The position numbers were made by a program, and so were the translations under genes. Shown piece after piece: positions 1 through 9,289 of a DNA stretch of 64,000 bases (position 1 is its first letter; each line of letters opens with the position of its first letter). The DNA lies in contig CP094668.1 of assembly GCA_022836915.1 (NCBI GenBank), positions 4,712,001-4,776,000 of the forward strand. Reading direction: 5' to 3'. Below the pieces are notes generated by a model. It saw nothing but the letters and a program-made list of their open reading frames with translations. It was not told the DNA's origin and ran no database searches. Source of the DNA: Paenibacillus sp. OVF10. Its GTDB lineage: Bacteria; Bacillota; Bacilli; Paenibacillales; Paenibacillaceae.

Positions 1-275
1 TTGGGTTGAATTGAGAAACCTTCTGTCTGATCCATATGCATTGATTGGAATGAGATAATGACGGAAATACAACCGATACCCGAGTGGCACACAAGAGCTA
101 CATACACAGATTATCAAGAGCTCTACTTGAGTGTTGAATGCGTTTACATGTTTTTAAAAATAACAATAAACCACTTCATCAATTAGCTATGTATGTAGTT
201 CCTCTATTCAGAAAATGGAACGTGCATGAGCGAATTCAACGAAATGGTTTATGTAGTAAATACGTTTAGAACCCT
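1..275 (+). other. Left-edge stretch with an unrecognised gene tail and a 42-codon ORF
   Basis: Positions 2-58 read as an open frame entering from outside the window and ending ...ALIGMR-TAA. An ATG at 58-60 overlaps that stop (TAATG) and opens 42 codons to TAG at 184-186. The overlap resembles translational coupling, but I recognise neither product and the second ORF has no clear ribosome binding site of its own. The rest, up to the palindrome at 276, holds nothing I can name. It may be the decayed end of an upstream operon. Confidence 0.25.
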
Positions 276-297
276 TTAGGGTTATCGGTAACCCTAA
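276..297. promoter_or_regulatory. Operator-like palindrome upstream of the first LacI-type gene
   Basis: The arms TTAGGGTTA and TAACCCTAA are perfect 9-bp inverted repeats around TCGG, with a central CG at 286-287. LacI-family operators are typically even palindromes with a central CG. The site lies about 80 bp before the regulator's start, which suggests autoregulation. No reporter or footprint data are implied. Confidence 0.55.
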
Positions 298-314
298 CAT
301 AGCATGCGCCTATC

Positions 315-344
315 TTGCTGTCAATTGGCATTATCCTATAGAAT
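315..344 (+). promoter_or_regulatory. Possible sigma-A promoter for the LacI-type gene
   Basis: TTGCTG at 315-320 and TAGAAT at 339-344 are separated by 18 bp and end 33 bp before the start codon at 378. The boxes are imperfect, so this is a modest call. The palindrome at 276-297 lies just upstream of the -35 box. Confidence 0.35.
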
Positions 345-377
345 GGTAAGACTATGTTGCGGAAAGGTTAGATTCTA

Positions 378-1392
378 ATGATTACCATTTACGATATTGC
401 CAAAAAAGCCAACGTCTCCGCCATGACGGTCTCCAAGGTCATTAATCATACAGGCCGCATAAGTTCCGCGACACGTGAACGTGTGCAACAGGTGATCGAC
501 GAACTGGGTTACATCCCGAACTCCAATGCACGCAGCCTTGTGCTTCAACGAACCCAGATGCTCTCCTGCTCATTACGGATATTACCAACCCTTTTTATAC
601 AACACTGGCCCGTGGTGCTGAAGATGCAGCCCATCTTCGTGGGTACCGTCTTTTATTCGGCAATAGTGACGAGGATTACAAGAAGGAAAAGGATTACGTT
701 GATGCGATTCTGTCTACTCGTGTGGATGGTGTACTCTATGCCCCTGCGGGGATCGTTCTCTTCCTCATCTGAAACAGCTGCAGGAACGTCACATTCCGTT
801 TGTCTTTCTGGACCGCACCGTACCTGGCATTACGTCAGATATGATTGCCGGAGATAGCCGGGAAGGCGCGATTGAGCTGATCCGCTACCTGGTGCAATTG
901 GGGCACCGGCGCATTGCACTGGTCAATGGTTCTTCGGAGGTTTCTACCGCCAGACTGCGGGAGGAAGGTTATATAGCGGGTTTGCGTGAGGTCGGAGCTG
1001 ATATCGATCCCGAGCTTGTGCTTCGAACCGGGTACCGGGATTTCAGTGATGACGAGGGACTGGATCGACTACTCTCTCAACCGGAGCAACCAACAGCCAT
1101 TTTTGCAGCCAACAACATGCTGGCGATTGGGGTCATTCGGCTTTTGCGTAAAAGGGGACTGCGTGTGCCAGAAGACATCTCTGTTGTGTGCTTCGACGAT
1201 CTGGATCTGGCTTCGGCCTTCGATCCTTTCCTGACCGTAGCTGCACAGCCCGCATATGAATTTGGGTTTCAGGGAGTACAGATGCTGATTGACCGGATTG
1301 AGGGCAAGGCTCCTTCCCAAGCCCAAACCGTCATTTTACCGTCAGAATTGCGCATACGTGCTTCAGCTACTGCTCCACGTGAGCAAGAATAG
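378..1392 (+). CDS. LacI-family transcriptional regulator (two frame breaks)
   Basis: This is a sugar-responsive repressor of about 338 residues once the frame is restored. The N-terminus carries the LacI helix-turn-helix (YDIAKKANVSAMTVSKVIN), followed by the hinge helix and a periplasmic-binding-protein-like effector domain ending RIRASATAPREQE. The frame breaks twice. Near 553-562 the text moves from TQM to LLLITDITNPFY in the next frame. At the G4 run 748-751 PAG continues as DRSLPHLKQLQ in the third frame. Both breaks fit single missing bases. The start at 378 follows a GGAAAGG element. The palindrome at 276-297 is a likely operator. No sugar gene adjoins it inside the window, so the effector and regulon are unknown. 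Confidence 0.85.
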
Positions 1393-1487
1393 AGTTAAGC
1401 GCGTGAGTTGACTAAATATTATCGTGTAAATGATTAGTCCCACTTATCTAGATTAGGTCCCGTTCAAATTCGAAAAATGTACAACAT

Positions 1488-1530
1488 AAACAGGGTGCAC
1501 CGGAGATTACGCTCTGGTTGCACCCTGTTT
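1488..1530. terminator. Bidirectional terminator between convergent genes
   Basis: AAACAGGGTGCA (1488-1499) pairs perfectly with TGCACCCTGTTT (1519-1530), and the stem extends inward through CCGGAG/CTCTGG. It sits between the LacI gene (ends 1392) and the leftward epimerase gene (ends 1622). Confidence 0.8.
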
Positions 1531-1621
1531 GATGTTCATTCGTTAGAATGACCCGTTCGTCTGGACCGATTGGTTCGTCAGGTTCATTCAATTTCATTTT
1601 GGTTCCATCCAAGCCGATATT

Positions 1622-2514
1622 CTACCGCTCCGACTGTAATGCAAGAGCGACCTCACGAACGAGTCCCGGGAACCAGTCCATCAGAGGTTCGAACGTATAC
1701 CCCGCTTGTTCTGCCTTGGTTGTCTCCATCGTCCATGATTGCTCAATTCCGAAGGGGACATGTCCTCTTTTACGGTTTCCGTGAGGATCTGGGACTGCAT
1801 ACCCGTGACTGTCTCGATCAGATGTATCATGGCTGACAGCGTAATCGCACCCTTGGAAGCTGCATTCACCGGACCAGTAATGGACGAATGTCCAAGCCAA
1901 GCGAGAAATCTTGCCGCTTCGGTGGAATTGATAAATCCAATCTCCGCATCCGGATTTGGCATGCCAATCGGTTTTCCTTTTTGCACATGTTCAATATGAA
2001 AATGAAGTCTTCTCGTATAATCATCAATTCCGAGAACAATTGGAATGCGCATCGCCACAACCGGGAAATCCGCTTCCTGGAAAAATACAGCCTCCGCAAG
2101 CCGTTTGCCTTCTCCATACGAAAAATCCGCCGCACTCCCATACTGTAATGGATATGTATACGGGTCAAAATCCGTTTCCTTAAATCCAGGTCTGGGATCA
2201 CCGTACACCGAGAGTGTGGATGTCAGAACGTATCTTTTGGTGCGACCTGCAAAAGCTTCACATGCCGCTTTCGCTGCATCCGGTGAATAACAGATATTGT
2301 CGTACACAACATCCCACATGTCTGTCTGCGCAACCTCTGCCAGAGATTCCGGGTCTTCACGATCCATCTTGATTCGGTTTACTTCGGGTCCGAAGTCAAC
2401 ATCCGTTTTACCACGAGTTGCGACTGTGATCTGAGACTTCCCTTCCCACAGCAAGTGATCCACCAGACGTTTACCAAAAAAACGTGTACCCCCAAGTATA
2501 AGAACTTTATTCAT
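1622..2514 (-). CDS. Extended SDR, NAD-dependent epimerase/dehydratase-like (one frame break)
   Basis: This is a Rossmann-fold oxidoreductase or epimerase of about 297 residues. The N-terminal nucleotide-binding motif is GGTRFFG, the active-site region reads TSTLSVYG, and the catalytic YxxxK pair is YGEGK. The start is the ATG at 2514, with AGGAGG seven bases upstream, rather than the slightly longer reading from 2538. Near the C-terminus the frame changes at the G4 run 1754-1757: EDMSP continues as FGIEQSWTMETTKAEQAG to the stop at 1622, as expected if one C of the coding strand is missing. It starts 20 bp after the methyltransferase gene, so the two are probably cotranscribed. The substrate is unknown. 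Confidence 0.8.
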
Positions 2515-2534
2515 CCAAAAACCTCCTATCTTGT

Positions 2535-3296
2535 TCAATTATGTTTAACAATTTGAAGCATGGTGTGAGCATTCCGTTGAAACTCATATGAAGTTGGTTC
2601 TTCGGATACCGTGCACCCACGCTCTTCGAGTATTAATTTTAATTCATCCATGTGTTTGTAACGTTCGCCAGACAGATCAACTGTTGGAAAAATGCGAACT
2701 TCTCGTTTGCTCACACGCAGTAGTTCCATCACGGTTGCAAGATGAAAATCAACATCCAATCGATCCGCATACGTAAACAGGAAATGGGCGGATAACGTCA
2801 GATCGAATTGTTCATCCGCAAAGGGTAGATCCGGGAGCACAGACGCCACATAACGGTCAGGAAACATTCTCATATCTGCGACGCAATCTGTAATGGCACG
2901 AGTTCGCTCTTCCTTTAACCCCTGGATTGATCCAAATTGATCCCACACATATATGCCTTGCACCGGTTCCATCTGTTTCATCGTATGCTCAATGTCCTGA
3001 AATCCCTTTACTTCAAGCTCCTCGATCTCGTATTTGTAGGCCATATCCACGGCCACGGGATTAGCACCCAACTTGCGCGCCTGGCTACTGAACGAACACG
3101 CTCCACCTGGACAATCCAGAATGGACTTGCCTGTAAGATCCTCCACAGTCAGGTTGAACATCTTCATATATTCCTCGAAGGTTCTTCCTATGAAAACAAT
3201 TTGTTTCAGTTTCAAACCACCAGAATCATTGAACTCCTGATCTTCTCGGCTGTTCTTCTGACGCTCTCTACTGTTGCTCTGCTCATCTCTACTCAT
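2535..3296 (-). CDS. Class I SAM-dependent methyltransferase
   Basis: The protein has 253 residues. A hydrophilic 25-30 residue N-terminus precedes a Rossmann methyltransferase core with motif I ILDCPGGACSF, an acidic strand end (VAVDMAY), and a later segment FDLTLSAHFLFTYADRLD typical of class I methyltransferases. The substrate cannot be told. It is upstream of and close to the epimerase gene (20 bp to that gene's ATG) and follows the Gfo/Idh gene by 30 bp, so the three form a leftward operon. The SD (AAGGAAG) is somewhat far from the ATG at 3296, so the true start could be slightly downstream. Confidence 0.75.
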   Translation of the reverse strand: MSRDEQSNSRERQKNSREDQEFNDSGGLKLKQIVFIGRTFEEYMKMFNLTVEDLTGKSILDCPGGACSFSSQARKLGANPVAVDMAYKYEIEELEVKGFQDIEHTMKQMEPVQGIYVWDQFGSIQGLKEERTRAITDCVADMRMFPDRYVASVLPDLPFADEQFDLTLSAHFLFTYADRLDVDFHLATVMELLRVSKREVRIFPTVDLSGERYKHMDELKLILEERGCTVSEEPTSYEFQRNAHTMLQIVKHN

Positions 3297-3326
3297 CTCG
3301 TCTCAGCTTCCTTTCCTGCGCTTGAA

Positions 3327-4307
3327 TCAATCGTTAGGGAACACAAGCCCAATCTGCTGCCGAATCTGATCCATGACCTGCATCGTAACATAAGAGCGTT
3401 CATACGTGTTCATATCAGATTCCTTTTTGCCTTCCTGAACCAGATTCACGAACTCCTCCACTTCATAATACATCGCCGGATGGTTTTGTTCGACTGTGAG
3501 CTGCTCCACCGTACCGTCATTGTATCGTATCTCTGCATGTTCCGGTGAACCAATCTTGTCAATGATGATGCTGCCCAGTTCCCCCATAATTTCGCTTGGT
3601 AGATGAGAGTTGGAGATTTTGGAGTATGTAACGACCGCATCCATCCCATCATAGTCCAGCAGCACACTGCCTTGTCCATCCACGCCGGATTCCAGCATCA
3701 TCGCTTGGGACTGAACCCGGTTAGGTGCACCGAACAATGTAATCAATGGATAGAGACAATACACACCGAGATCCATTAACGCCCCATTAGCGAGTTCAGG
3801 TTTGAACGCGTTCAGGACGATGCCTTCTTTGTACTTGTCGTAACGCGAAGAATACTGAGAGTATCCTGCTACGTATTTGCGGACAGGACCGATTTTATGC
3901 AGGTTAGACTGCACCATTTTGAACTGGGGAACAAGAGTAGATTTCATCGCTTCCATGAGCAGAACCTGATGTTCTCGTGCTGTATCGATAATACTCCGAA
4001 CTTCGGCGCTATTTGCAGCCAGAGGTTTCTCGCACAATACGTGTTTACCGTTTCTCAGAAAAAGCTCAGCCTGCTCTGCATGAACCGTATTCGGTGTTGC
4101 AATGTAGACTGCATCAATCACATCACTTGCCGCCAACTCTTCCAGATCGGTGAAGCGGTGTTCAACATCATATTTATCTGCGAATGCATTAGCCTTATCT
4201 TCAGTTCTTGAATACACGGCGGTTAATTTAAAACCTTCAACCTGTGCTGCGGCTTCAAGAAGCCTTTCTGTAATCCAGTTGGTACCCACTACGCCAAAAC
4301 GAACCAT
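3327..4307 (-). CDS. Gfo/Idh/MocA-family oxidoreductase
   Basis: This is an NAD(P)-dependent sugar or cyclitol dehydrogenase-like protein of 326 residues and appears intact. The N-terminal Rossmann domain starts MVRFGVVGTNWI and includes the family motif CEKPL. The C-terminal alpha/beta domain contains the usual beta-sheet dimerisation region. An AGAGGTAGG ribosome binding site precedes ATG 4307. It heads the leftward operon with the methyltransferase and epimerase genes and is divergent from adaA. The substrate is not evident from sequence. Confidence 0.85.
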   Translation of the reverse strand: MVRFGVVGTNWITERLLEAAAQVEGFKLTAVYSRTEDKANAFADKYDVEHRFTDLEELAASDVIDAVYIATPNTVHAEQAELFLRNGKHVLCEKPLAANSAEVRSIIDTAREHQVLLMEAMKSTLVPQFKMVQSNLHKIGPVRKYVAGYSQYSSRYDKYKEGIVLNAFKPELANGALMDLGVYCLYPLITLFGAPNRVQSQAMMLESGVDGQGSVLLDYDGMDAVVTYSKISNSHLPSEIMGELGSIIIDKIGSPEHAEIRYNDGTVEQLTVEQNHPAMYYEVEEFVNLVQEGKKESDMNTYERSYVTMQVMDQIRQQIGLVFPND

Positions 4308-4450
4308 GCTTACCTACCTCTTTCATCTATAAATTTCATTTGAGATATAAACCTGTATACCATCTTGTATATTGTAGCTCATATTTCGTTCAGATTGAAG
4401 GAAGGGGCCATATCCCCAAATATTGATATCTTGCTTTTTAAGTTGAAACT

Positions 4451-4480
4451 TCGTCAATCGCTTGGAATCAGGGGTATAAT
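4451..4480 (+). promoter_or_regulatory. adaA promoter
   Basis: A perfect TATAAT lies at 4475-4480 with a weak -35 (TCGTCA, 4451-4456) 18 bp upstream. The initiation site would fall about 4487, leaving a short leader with GAGGTG at 4488-4493 before GTG 4500. This promoter excludes longer N-terminal readings of adaA. AdaA proteins activate from just upstream of a weak -35, which fits. Confidence 0.6.
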
Positions 4481-4499
4481 TAGAGATGAGGTGATTACC

Positions 4500-5084
4500 G
4501 TGGAAAGTCCAGATCAAGATCGCATACTGCCCGAATCTATAGATGAAAAATACTGGCATGCCATCATCCACAACGATAATTCTTATGATGGAACGTTCTT
4601 TTACGGTGTGCAGACAACGGGGATCTTTTGCCGACCTTCCTGTAAGTCCAGAGCACCCAAAGCTGAAAATGTGCTGATATTTCAACATGTTGAAGAAGCA
4701 TTGGCGCGAAAGTTCAGACCCTGCAAACGTTGTAAACCAACAGGCGAGCGGGTACCTGATCAGGAGTGGATATACGGAATCACGGATTACATCGAACATC
4801 ATTACGCCGAACCTCTAACCTTGGATGTCCTTGCCACTGTAAGTCATGGCAGTCCATATCATCTGCATCGTGTGTTCAAGCGAATTACAGGCCGCACACC
4901 GGTTCAATATATACAGGAAAAACGAATCACCGAAGCCCGGAAGCTGCTTGAACATACCAGACACACCGTCACCGAGATTGGCCGCCATGTCGGTATACCT
5001 AACTCAGCTTATTTCATTACTGTATTTCGCAAACACACAGGTCTCACACCTGCACACTACCGCGAAAGGCATGAGAACTTATGA
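4500..5084 (+). CDS. adaA: AdaA: methylphosphotriester-DNA methyltransferase and AraC-type activator
   Basis: The protein has 194 residues and starts at GTG 4500 (SD GAGGTG). The N-terminal Ada zinc domain has the four cysteines C44, C48, C75 and C78 in FCRPSCKS and RPCKRC. In this family one of these takes the methyl group from an S-methylphosphotriester in DNA and so turns the protein into an activator. The C-terminal half is an AraC-type pair of helix-turn-helix motifs (LTLDVLATVSHGSPYHLHRV and TVTEIGRHVGIPNSAYF). The 3' end overlaps the next gene by four bases (ATGA), implying translational coupling. In B. subtilis adaA is paired with the O6-methylguanine methyltransferase adaB. Here the partner is a radical SAM protein instead. 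Confidence 0.9.
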   Translation: MESPDQDRILPESIDEKYWHAIIHNDNSYDGTFFYGVQTTGIFCRPSCKSRAPKAENVLIFQHVEEALARKFRPCKRCKPTGERVPDQEWIYGITDYIEHHYAEPLTLDVLATVSHGSPYHLHRVFKRITGRTPVQYIQEKRITEARKLLEHTRHTVTEIGRHVGIPNSAYFITVFRKHTGLTPAHYRERHENL

Positions 5085-5898
5085 AGACGAATCTTACTTA
5101 CAAAGTACCCAAAACGTTACTCAACAAGGGGACAGGGTTCCTTCATGGATATACACATACACTGAATCCTTACACAGGCTGCGCCTTTGGTTGTTCCTAT
5201 TGTTATGTCAGACAGATGCCTGTCTCCTTATTTCGCAAAGAGGATTGGGGGAGTTGGGTGGATGTGAAACAGGAGGCTTCTCGAATATTCGCCAAAGAAT
5301 TGCAGCGTGCCTTAATGAAAGGGAAAGTCACTCTGTTCATGTCATCCAGTACAGACCCGTATCAACCCGCCGAATACAAGGAGTGTATCACGCGTTCATT
5401 GCTTGAAACGATGGTGCAGCATCCGCCCGATTTTGTATTAGTCCAAACCCGCAGCCCACTCGTTACCCGAGATATAGATCTGCTACAGAAGTTAGGTGAC
5501 CGGGTTCGGGTCAGCATGACGGTGGAGACGGATCTGGACGATATGCGCAAGCATTTCAGTCCTTCCGCTCCCCGATTGCAGGCCGATTACATGCATTGGA
5601 ACAGTTGCGGGATGCCGGAATACCCACGCAGGTTGCGATTGCTCCCGTATTACCCAGCAGTGAACAGTTTGCAGCCATCTTGAGACCTCTGGTTCAGCGT
5701 GTATGCATTGACGATTATTTCATGGGTGATGGTAGCGAGGGCAAGCGCACCCGTCGACTCGGTATGGAGTCGCTCTATCAGCAAGTAGGGATGGAACATT
5801 GGTATCATCCAGATGCGTATCAGACTGTGGTTCAGCGGATGAAAGACTATTTTGCCGAGGATGAAATCTGGATCAGTCAGGCGGGATTTGAGCCTTAA
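5081..5898 (+). CDS. SplB-family (SPL-like) radical SAM protein (one frame break)
   Basis: This is a radical SAM enzyme of about 272 residues, related to the spore photoproduct lyase superfamily (COG1533 type). The [4Fe-4S] motif is C34-x3-C38-x2-C41 in GCAFGCSYCYV. Other features are the conserved SSSTDPYQPAE segment and the strand VRVSMTVET. The frame breaks at the CC pair 5583-5584: RLQA should continue RLHALEQLRDAGIPTQV, consistent with one missing C. The ATG overlaps the adaA stop, so expression is probably controlled by AdaA. Canonical SplB is a spore enzyme. This shorter paralogue's substrate is unknown, and the pairing suggests a role in alkylation or other DNA damage. Confidence 0.8.
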
Positions 5899-5902
5899 TT
5901 GG

Positions 5903-5975
5903 TTATATAAGTTGAACTAAAGAATATTTACACTGGTCATTCCGATGACAGAACAACCTTCCAATCGCTGTTTAT
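5903..5975 (+). repeat. Dispersed intergenic repeat, copy A
   Basis: The core at 5924-5973 begins ATATTTACACT and contains ATGACAGA, AACCTTCC and ATCGCTGTT. The same core occurs at 24184-24231 with only a handful of differences. It follows the radical SAM gene immediately and is preceded by TTATATAAGTTGAACT. I do not recognise it as a named element. Confidence 0.65.
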
Positions 5976-5997
5976 CCCAATTTTTTTGATTTAATAA

Positions 5998-6038
5998 AAA
6001 ATAGCCCCTTTCCTTGTTCAAAGGAAAAGGGGCTATTT
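5998..6038. terminator. Strong bidirectional terminator
   Basis: AAATAGCCCCTTTCCTT pairs with AAAGGAAAAGGGGCTATTT (one bulged A) across a short loop. It separates the convergent radical SAM gene (ends 5898) and the Gfo/Idh gene (ends 6066). Confidence 0.85.
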
Positions 6039-6065
6039 ATCATGACATAAGCCATGATGGCTATC

Positions 6066-7171
6066 TTATTTATCCAATGTATACAATGGCAGGTCCACCG
6101 GCAACGCAGCCGGGCGCTGACATGAACTTTTCATCTGGTAGAATGTCTGTTCATCTGATGAATCATGGAATGCCCACATGGCCTCAAGAACATGGTATGC
6201 CAGTTCCCCACTTGCCCGGTGTGCACGTCCGCTATTAGCTGCATAGGCCATATCTGCCACACCAATCCCGCGTGTATTTTCCTGATACCCTGGGAGAAGC
6301 GGAACTTCCGTCCATTCATGCTCACCTAACAAACGGTAACGAACGGGACCGCCAAAGGTATTGGGGTCAGGCACCTGTAATGTACCGTGCGTGCCATATA
6401 TCTCAATCGGTGGCAATGTACTTCCGCCAAATACGTCAAAACTCGTAATCAGTGTGCCAATAGCCCCCTGTTCAAACTGTAACAGACCGGTAACGTGAGT
6501 TGGAATTTCGACGGGAACCGTCTGGCCTCTCTTTTCTCACTCGTAATCGTGCGCTCTTCCATCGCTTTACCTGTCATACCCGCAATCGACTTGATCGGGC
6601 CCATCAGTTGAACCAATGCCGTGAGATAGTACGGACCCATGTCAAACATTGGTCCACCACCAGAGGCGTAATAAAACTCCGGATCGGGATGCCAGTGCTC
6701 ATGACCACGGCTCATCATAAATGCGGTCGCCGCCACCGGTTTGCCGATGACCCCTTCCTCCACCAATTGAAGTGAAGTCTGGATACCCGAACCGAAGAAC
6801 GTTTCTGGTGCACAACCCACAAGTAATCCTTTACGCTTTGCTGTTTCGAGCACGGCCTGCCCTTCTTCACGGGTAACAGCGAGTGGTTTTTCTACATAAA
6901 CATGTTTACCAGATTCAAGTGCCCGCAAGCATACATCCGCATGAACGGAAGGAATGGTCAGGTTGATGATCAGCTCAATCTCGGGATCAGCCAAGATTTC
7001 GTCGACGCTGTATACGTTAGGCACGTTATAGGCTGCTGCCTGCTCCTCGGCACGTTTCCGGTCGAGATCCGCAACAGCAACAAGTTCCAGCACCTCGAAC
7101 CGGTGACAGTTTTCCATATAAATTCCACTGATTTTACCGCAGCCAATAATGCCTACTTTCATTGTTTTCAT
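6066..7171 (-). CDS. Gfo/Idh/MocA-family oxidoreductase (one frame break)
   Basis: This NAD(P)-dependent sugar oxidoreductase of about 368 residues has the N-terminal Rossmann motif VGIIGCGKISGIYM and the catalytic-loop motif VEKPLA. The C-terminal domain includes GGPMFDMGPYYLTALVQLMG. Around the GG/CC site 6534-6537 the frame changes: ITSEKRE should run on as GQTVPVEIPTHVTGLLQF and then FGGSTLPPIEIYGTHG, as expected for one lost G. It is the last gene of the leftward lacI-gfo-thuA-gfo operon. With ThuA and a second Gfo/Idh protein it probably acts in a keto-sugar pathway for an unknown glycoside. Confidence 0.85.
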
Positions 7172-7267
7172 ACCTGGGGCTCCCTTCGCCGTGGATCAGA
7201 AATGGTTTATCCATTGAGGATGAATGGTTAACACTGAAGTTACGTTTGCAATCTAACTACAATCTCA

Positions 7268-7993
7268 TTAGTTCTGGTTGTCCGCCATACCTGTGTACAC
7301 TTCGGTTGCTGAACTTACTCGACTCTTGGCAAGTTCTTTACCTGCTGCTGTCCATTTGAATCCACTGCGCATCATTTCAGTCACGGGTTTCATGTCTACA
7401 ATGTCTGCATGGTGTCCCAGGGAGTTGTAGAATACCCGTCCTGCGCCCCAGCGTTTCGTCCAGACAACAGGCATATCTACGGGGCCATTCGCCGCATGCG
7501 GACCAGTCACCACTGGGAAACGAGTTGTTGCCAACACTTCCACTGCCGGGTCTACGTGCAGGTAGTACTGTTCACTTTTTACCTGAAAATCTTCAATATG
7601 ATCCAATAACGGGCTAGAGCCACGCTTCATGTTTACCATGTACTCCACACCATCATTGCCTGGATGAGCAACCCATTGTCCACCCGTCATAAACTGCCAG
7701 TCTACGTTATTTCGGAAGGCATCACACATCCCGCCATGAAGACCAGCCAAGCCCACACCGCTCTGAACAGCCGCTGATACGTTATTGACGAGTTCTTGCT
7801 CAATCTGTCCCATTGTCCACAACGGCACGATCAGATCCAGACCCATCAGCTTCTCTGCATCCGCATAAGACTCCAACGTATTTGAGACTTCAACCTCGAA
7901 CTGCTCTTCCTTCAAAATACGTTCAAAAATCGCTGCTACCTGCTCCGGTTCATGTCCATCCCAGCCGCCCCATACAATCAGTGCTTTACTCAT
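7268..7993 (-). CDS. ThuA-like domain protein
   Basis: The protein has 241 residues with the glutamine-amidotransferase-like ThuA fold: N-terminal ALIVWGGWDGHEP, the segment GVGLAGLHGGMCDAF, and HPGNDGVEY followed by a GRVFYNSLGHHADI motif. ThuA was named from trehalose utilisation in rhizobia, where it is paired with the Gfo/Idh dehydrogenase ThuB. The same pairing is seen here, with Gfo/Idh genes on both sides. The enzymatic step is inferred only by analogy. It is intact and cotranscribed leftward. Confidence 0.8.
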   Translation of the reverse strand: MSKALIVWGGWDGHEPEQVAAIFERILKEEQFEVEVSNTLESYADAEKLMGLDLIVPLWTMGQIEQELVNNVSAAVQSGVGLAGLHGGMCDAFRNNVDWQFMTGGQWVAHPGNDGVEYMVNMKRGSSPLLDHIEDFQVKSEQYYLHVDPAVEVLATTRFPVVTGPHAANGPVDMPVVWTKRWGAGRVFYNSLGHHADIVDMKPVTEMMRSGFKWTAAGKELAKSRVSSATEVYTGMADNQN

Positions 7994-8063
7994 CGTTTAT
8001 TCACTCGCTTTCGCCTAGTTTAGTTGTGTTCAACCTTATTTCTGACGTCACTGTCTTGCTTGC

Positions 8064-9241
8064 TCACATCTCTTCAAGCGTCACCCAGCGCCGTTCTGTT
8101 ACCGAACGTTCTACCGCTTCCAGTACAGCCTGACAAGCGACCCCATCGTGGAAACTCGGTGATGGTTGTCGTCCTTCAGAGATCGCTGTCACCAGCTCCA
8201 GCATTTCATGGGTGAACGTGTGCTCGAATCCAATCGTATGTCCGGCAGGCCACCAAGCTTCAGCATATTTATGTGCCGGATCGGTTGCCAGTACACGGCG
8301 GAATCCCTGTACGTCCTCTTCATCCTTTGTAAAATACACTTCCAGTTCATTCATCCGTTCAAAATCAAATCGTACACTGCCGAGACTGCCGTTAATCTCA
8401 AACGAGTTTGTACTCCGATGCCCCGCTGCAAAACGTGTAGCCTCGAAGCTGCCCAGCGCACCTCCTGCGAATCGTGCCAGGAACAGCGTAGCGTCGTCGA
8501 CGGTCACTTCTCCTTTGGGTGCATCCGCATTCGAACTGCCCTTTGCACTCAGTCCGGTCATCTCGGCTGCAAGTGGTCGTTCTTTGATGAAGGTTTCGCT
8601 CATGCCGATGACTTCCTGGAATTCACCAACGAGGAAACGAGCCAGATCGATTAAGTGTGCGCCCAGATCCCCATGGGAACCAGAGCCAGCCACTTCTTTT
8701 GCAAACGCCATACCAGCGGGAACGAAGGGTCCATGATCCAGTCCTGCAGGAAAAAAGCACGGAAATGATAGATTTTACCCAATCGTCCACTCTCCACCAG
8801 ATCTTTGGCCAACTGCACCGCTGGTGAGAAACGATAATTGAACCCGACCATATGGGCTACTCCAGCATCCTCTGCTGCCTGAAGCATCTCACGCGAATCC
8901 GCAAGCGACAGGGCCAGTGGTTTCTCACAAAACAGATGTTTACCCTGACGAGCCGCTTCCAACGCAATTTCCTTGTGGGCATCACTTGGTGCATTAATAT
9001 CAATCAGATCGATATCATCCCGCTTCACTAGTTCACGCCAATCAGTCACACTTTCGGACCAGCCGAACTGATCCGCTGCCTCCTGCACTCCCTGCTCGTT
9101 ACGTCCACAGATCACAGACATCTCAGGCTGCAGCGGAGCAGACGGGAAAAACATCGGCAGACTGCGATAGGCATTACTGTGGGCCTTCCCCATAAACTTG
9201 TATCCAACCATTCCGACACGAAGACGATTTGACATGGTCAT
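8064..9241 (-). CDS. Gfo/Idh/MocA-family oxidoreductase (one frame break)
   Basis: The protein has about 390 residues. The Rossmann start is LRVGMVGYKFMGKAHSNAYR, the family motif FCEKPLALS follows, and a long C-terminal domain contains GSGSHGDLGAHLIDLARFL, which carries the family's catalytic-region GxHxxD pattern. The frame breaks at 8697-8700: WRLQ continues as KEVAGSGSHGDLG once a fifth A is restored. AAAGGAGGAA precedes two ATGs; 9235 has the better spacing (8 bases) than 9241. It directly follows the lacI gene (gap 48 bp) and is the first structural gene of the sugar operon. Confidence 0.85.
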
Positions 9242-9289
9242 TTCCTCCTTTGGAATAATAAAAAGTCTTTCAATATGTGTACCAATAAA

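Noticed and set aside
378-1392. LacI gene as a true pseudogene
   Set aside because: Both breaks are simple single-base indels like those in essential genes of the same window, so an artefact is more likely.
4323-4802. Minus-strand frame of 159 codons
   Set aside because: It crosses the adaA promoter and start on the opposite strand and has no ribosome binding site or recognisable domain.
8212-8736. Plus-strand frame of 174 codons
   Set aside because: Antisense to the Gfo/Idh gene at 8064-9241 and rich in serine/arginine; a shadow frame.
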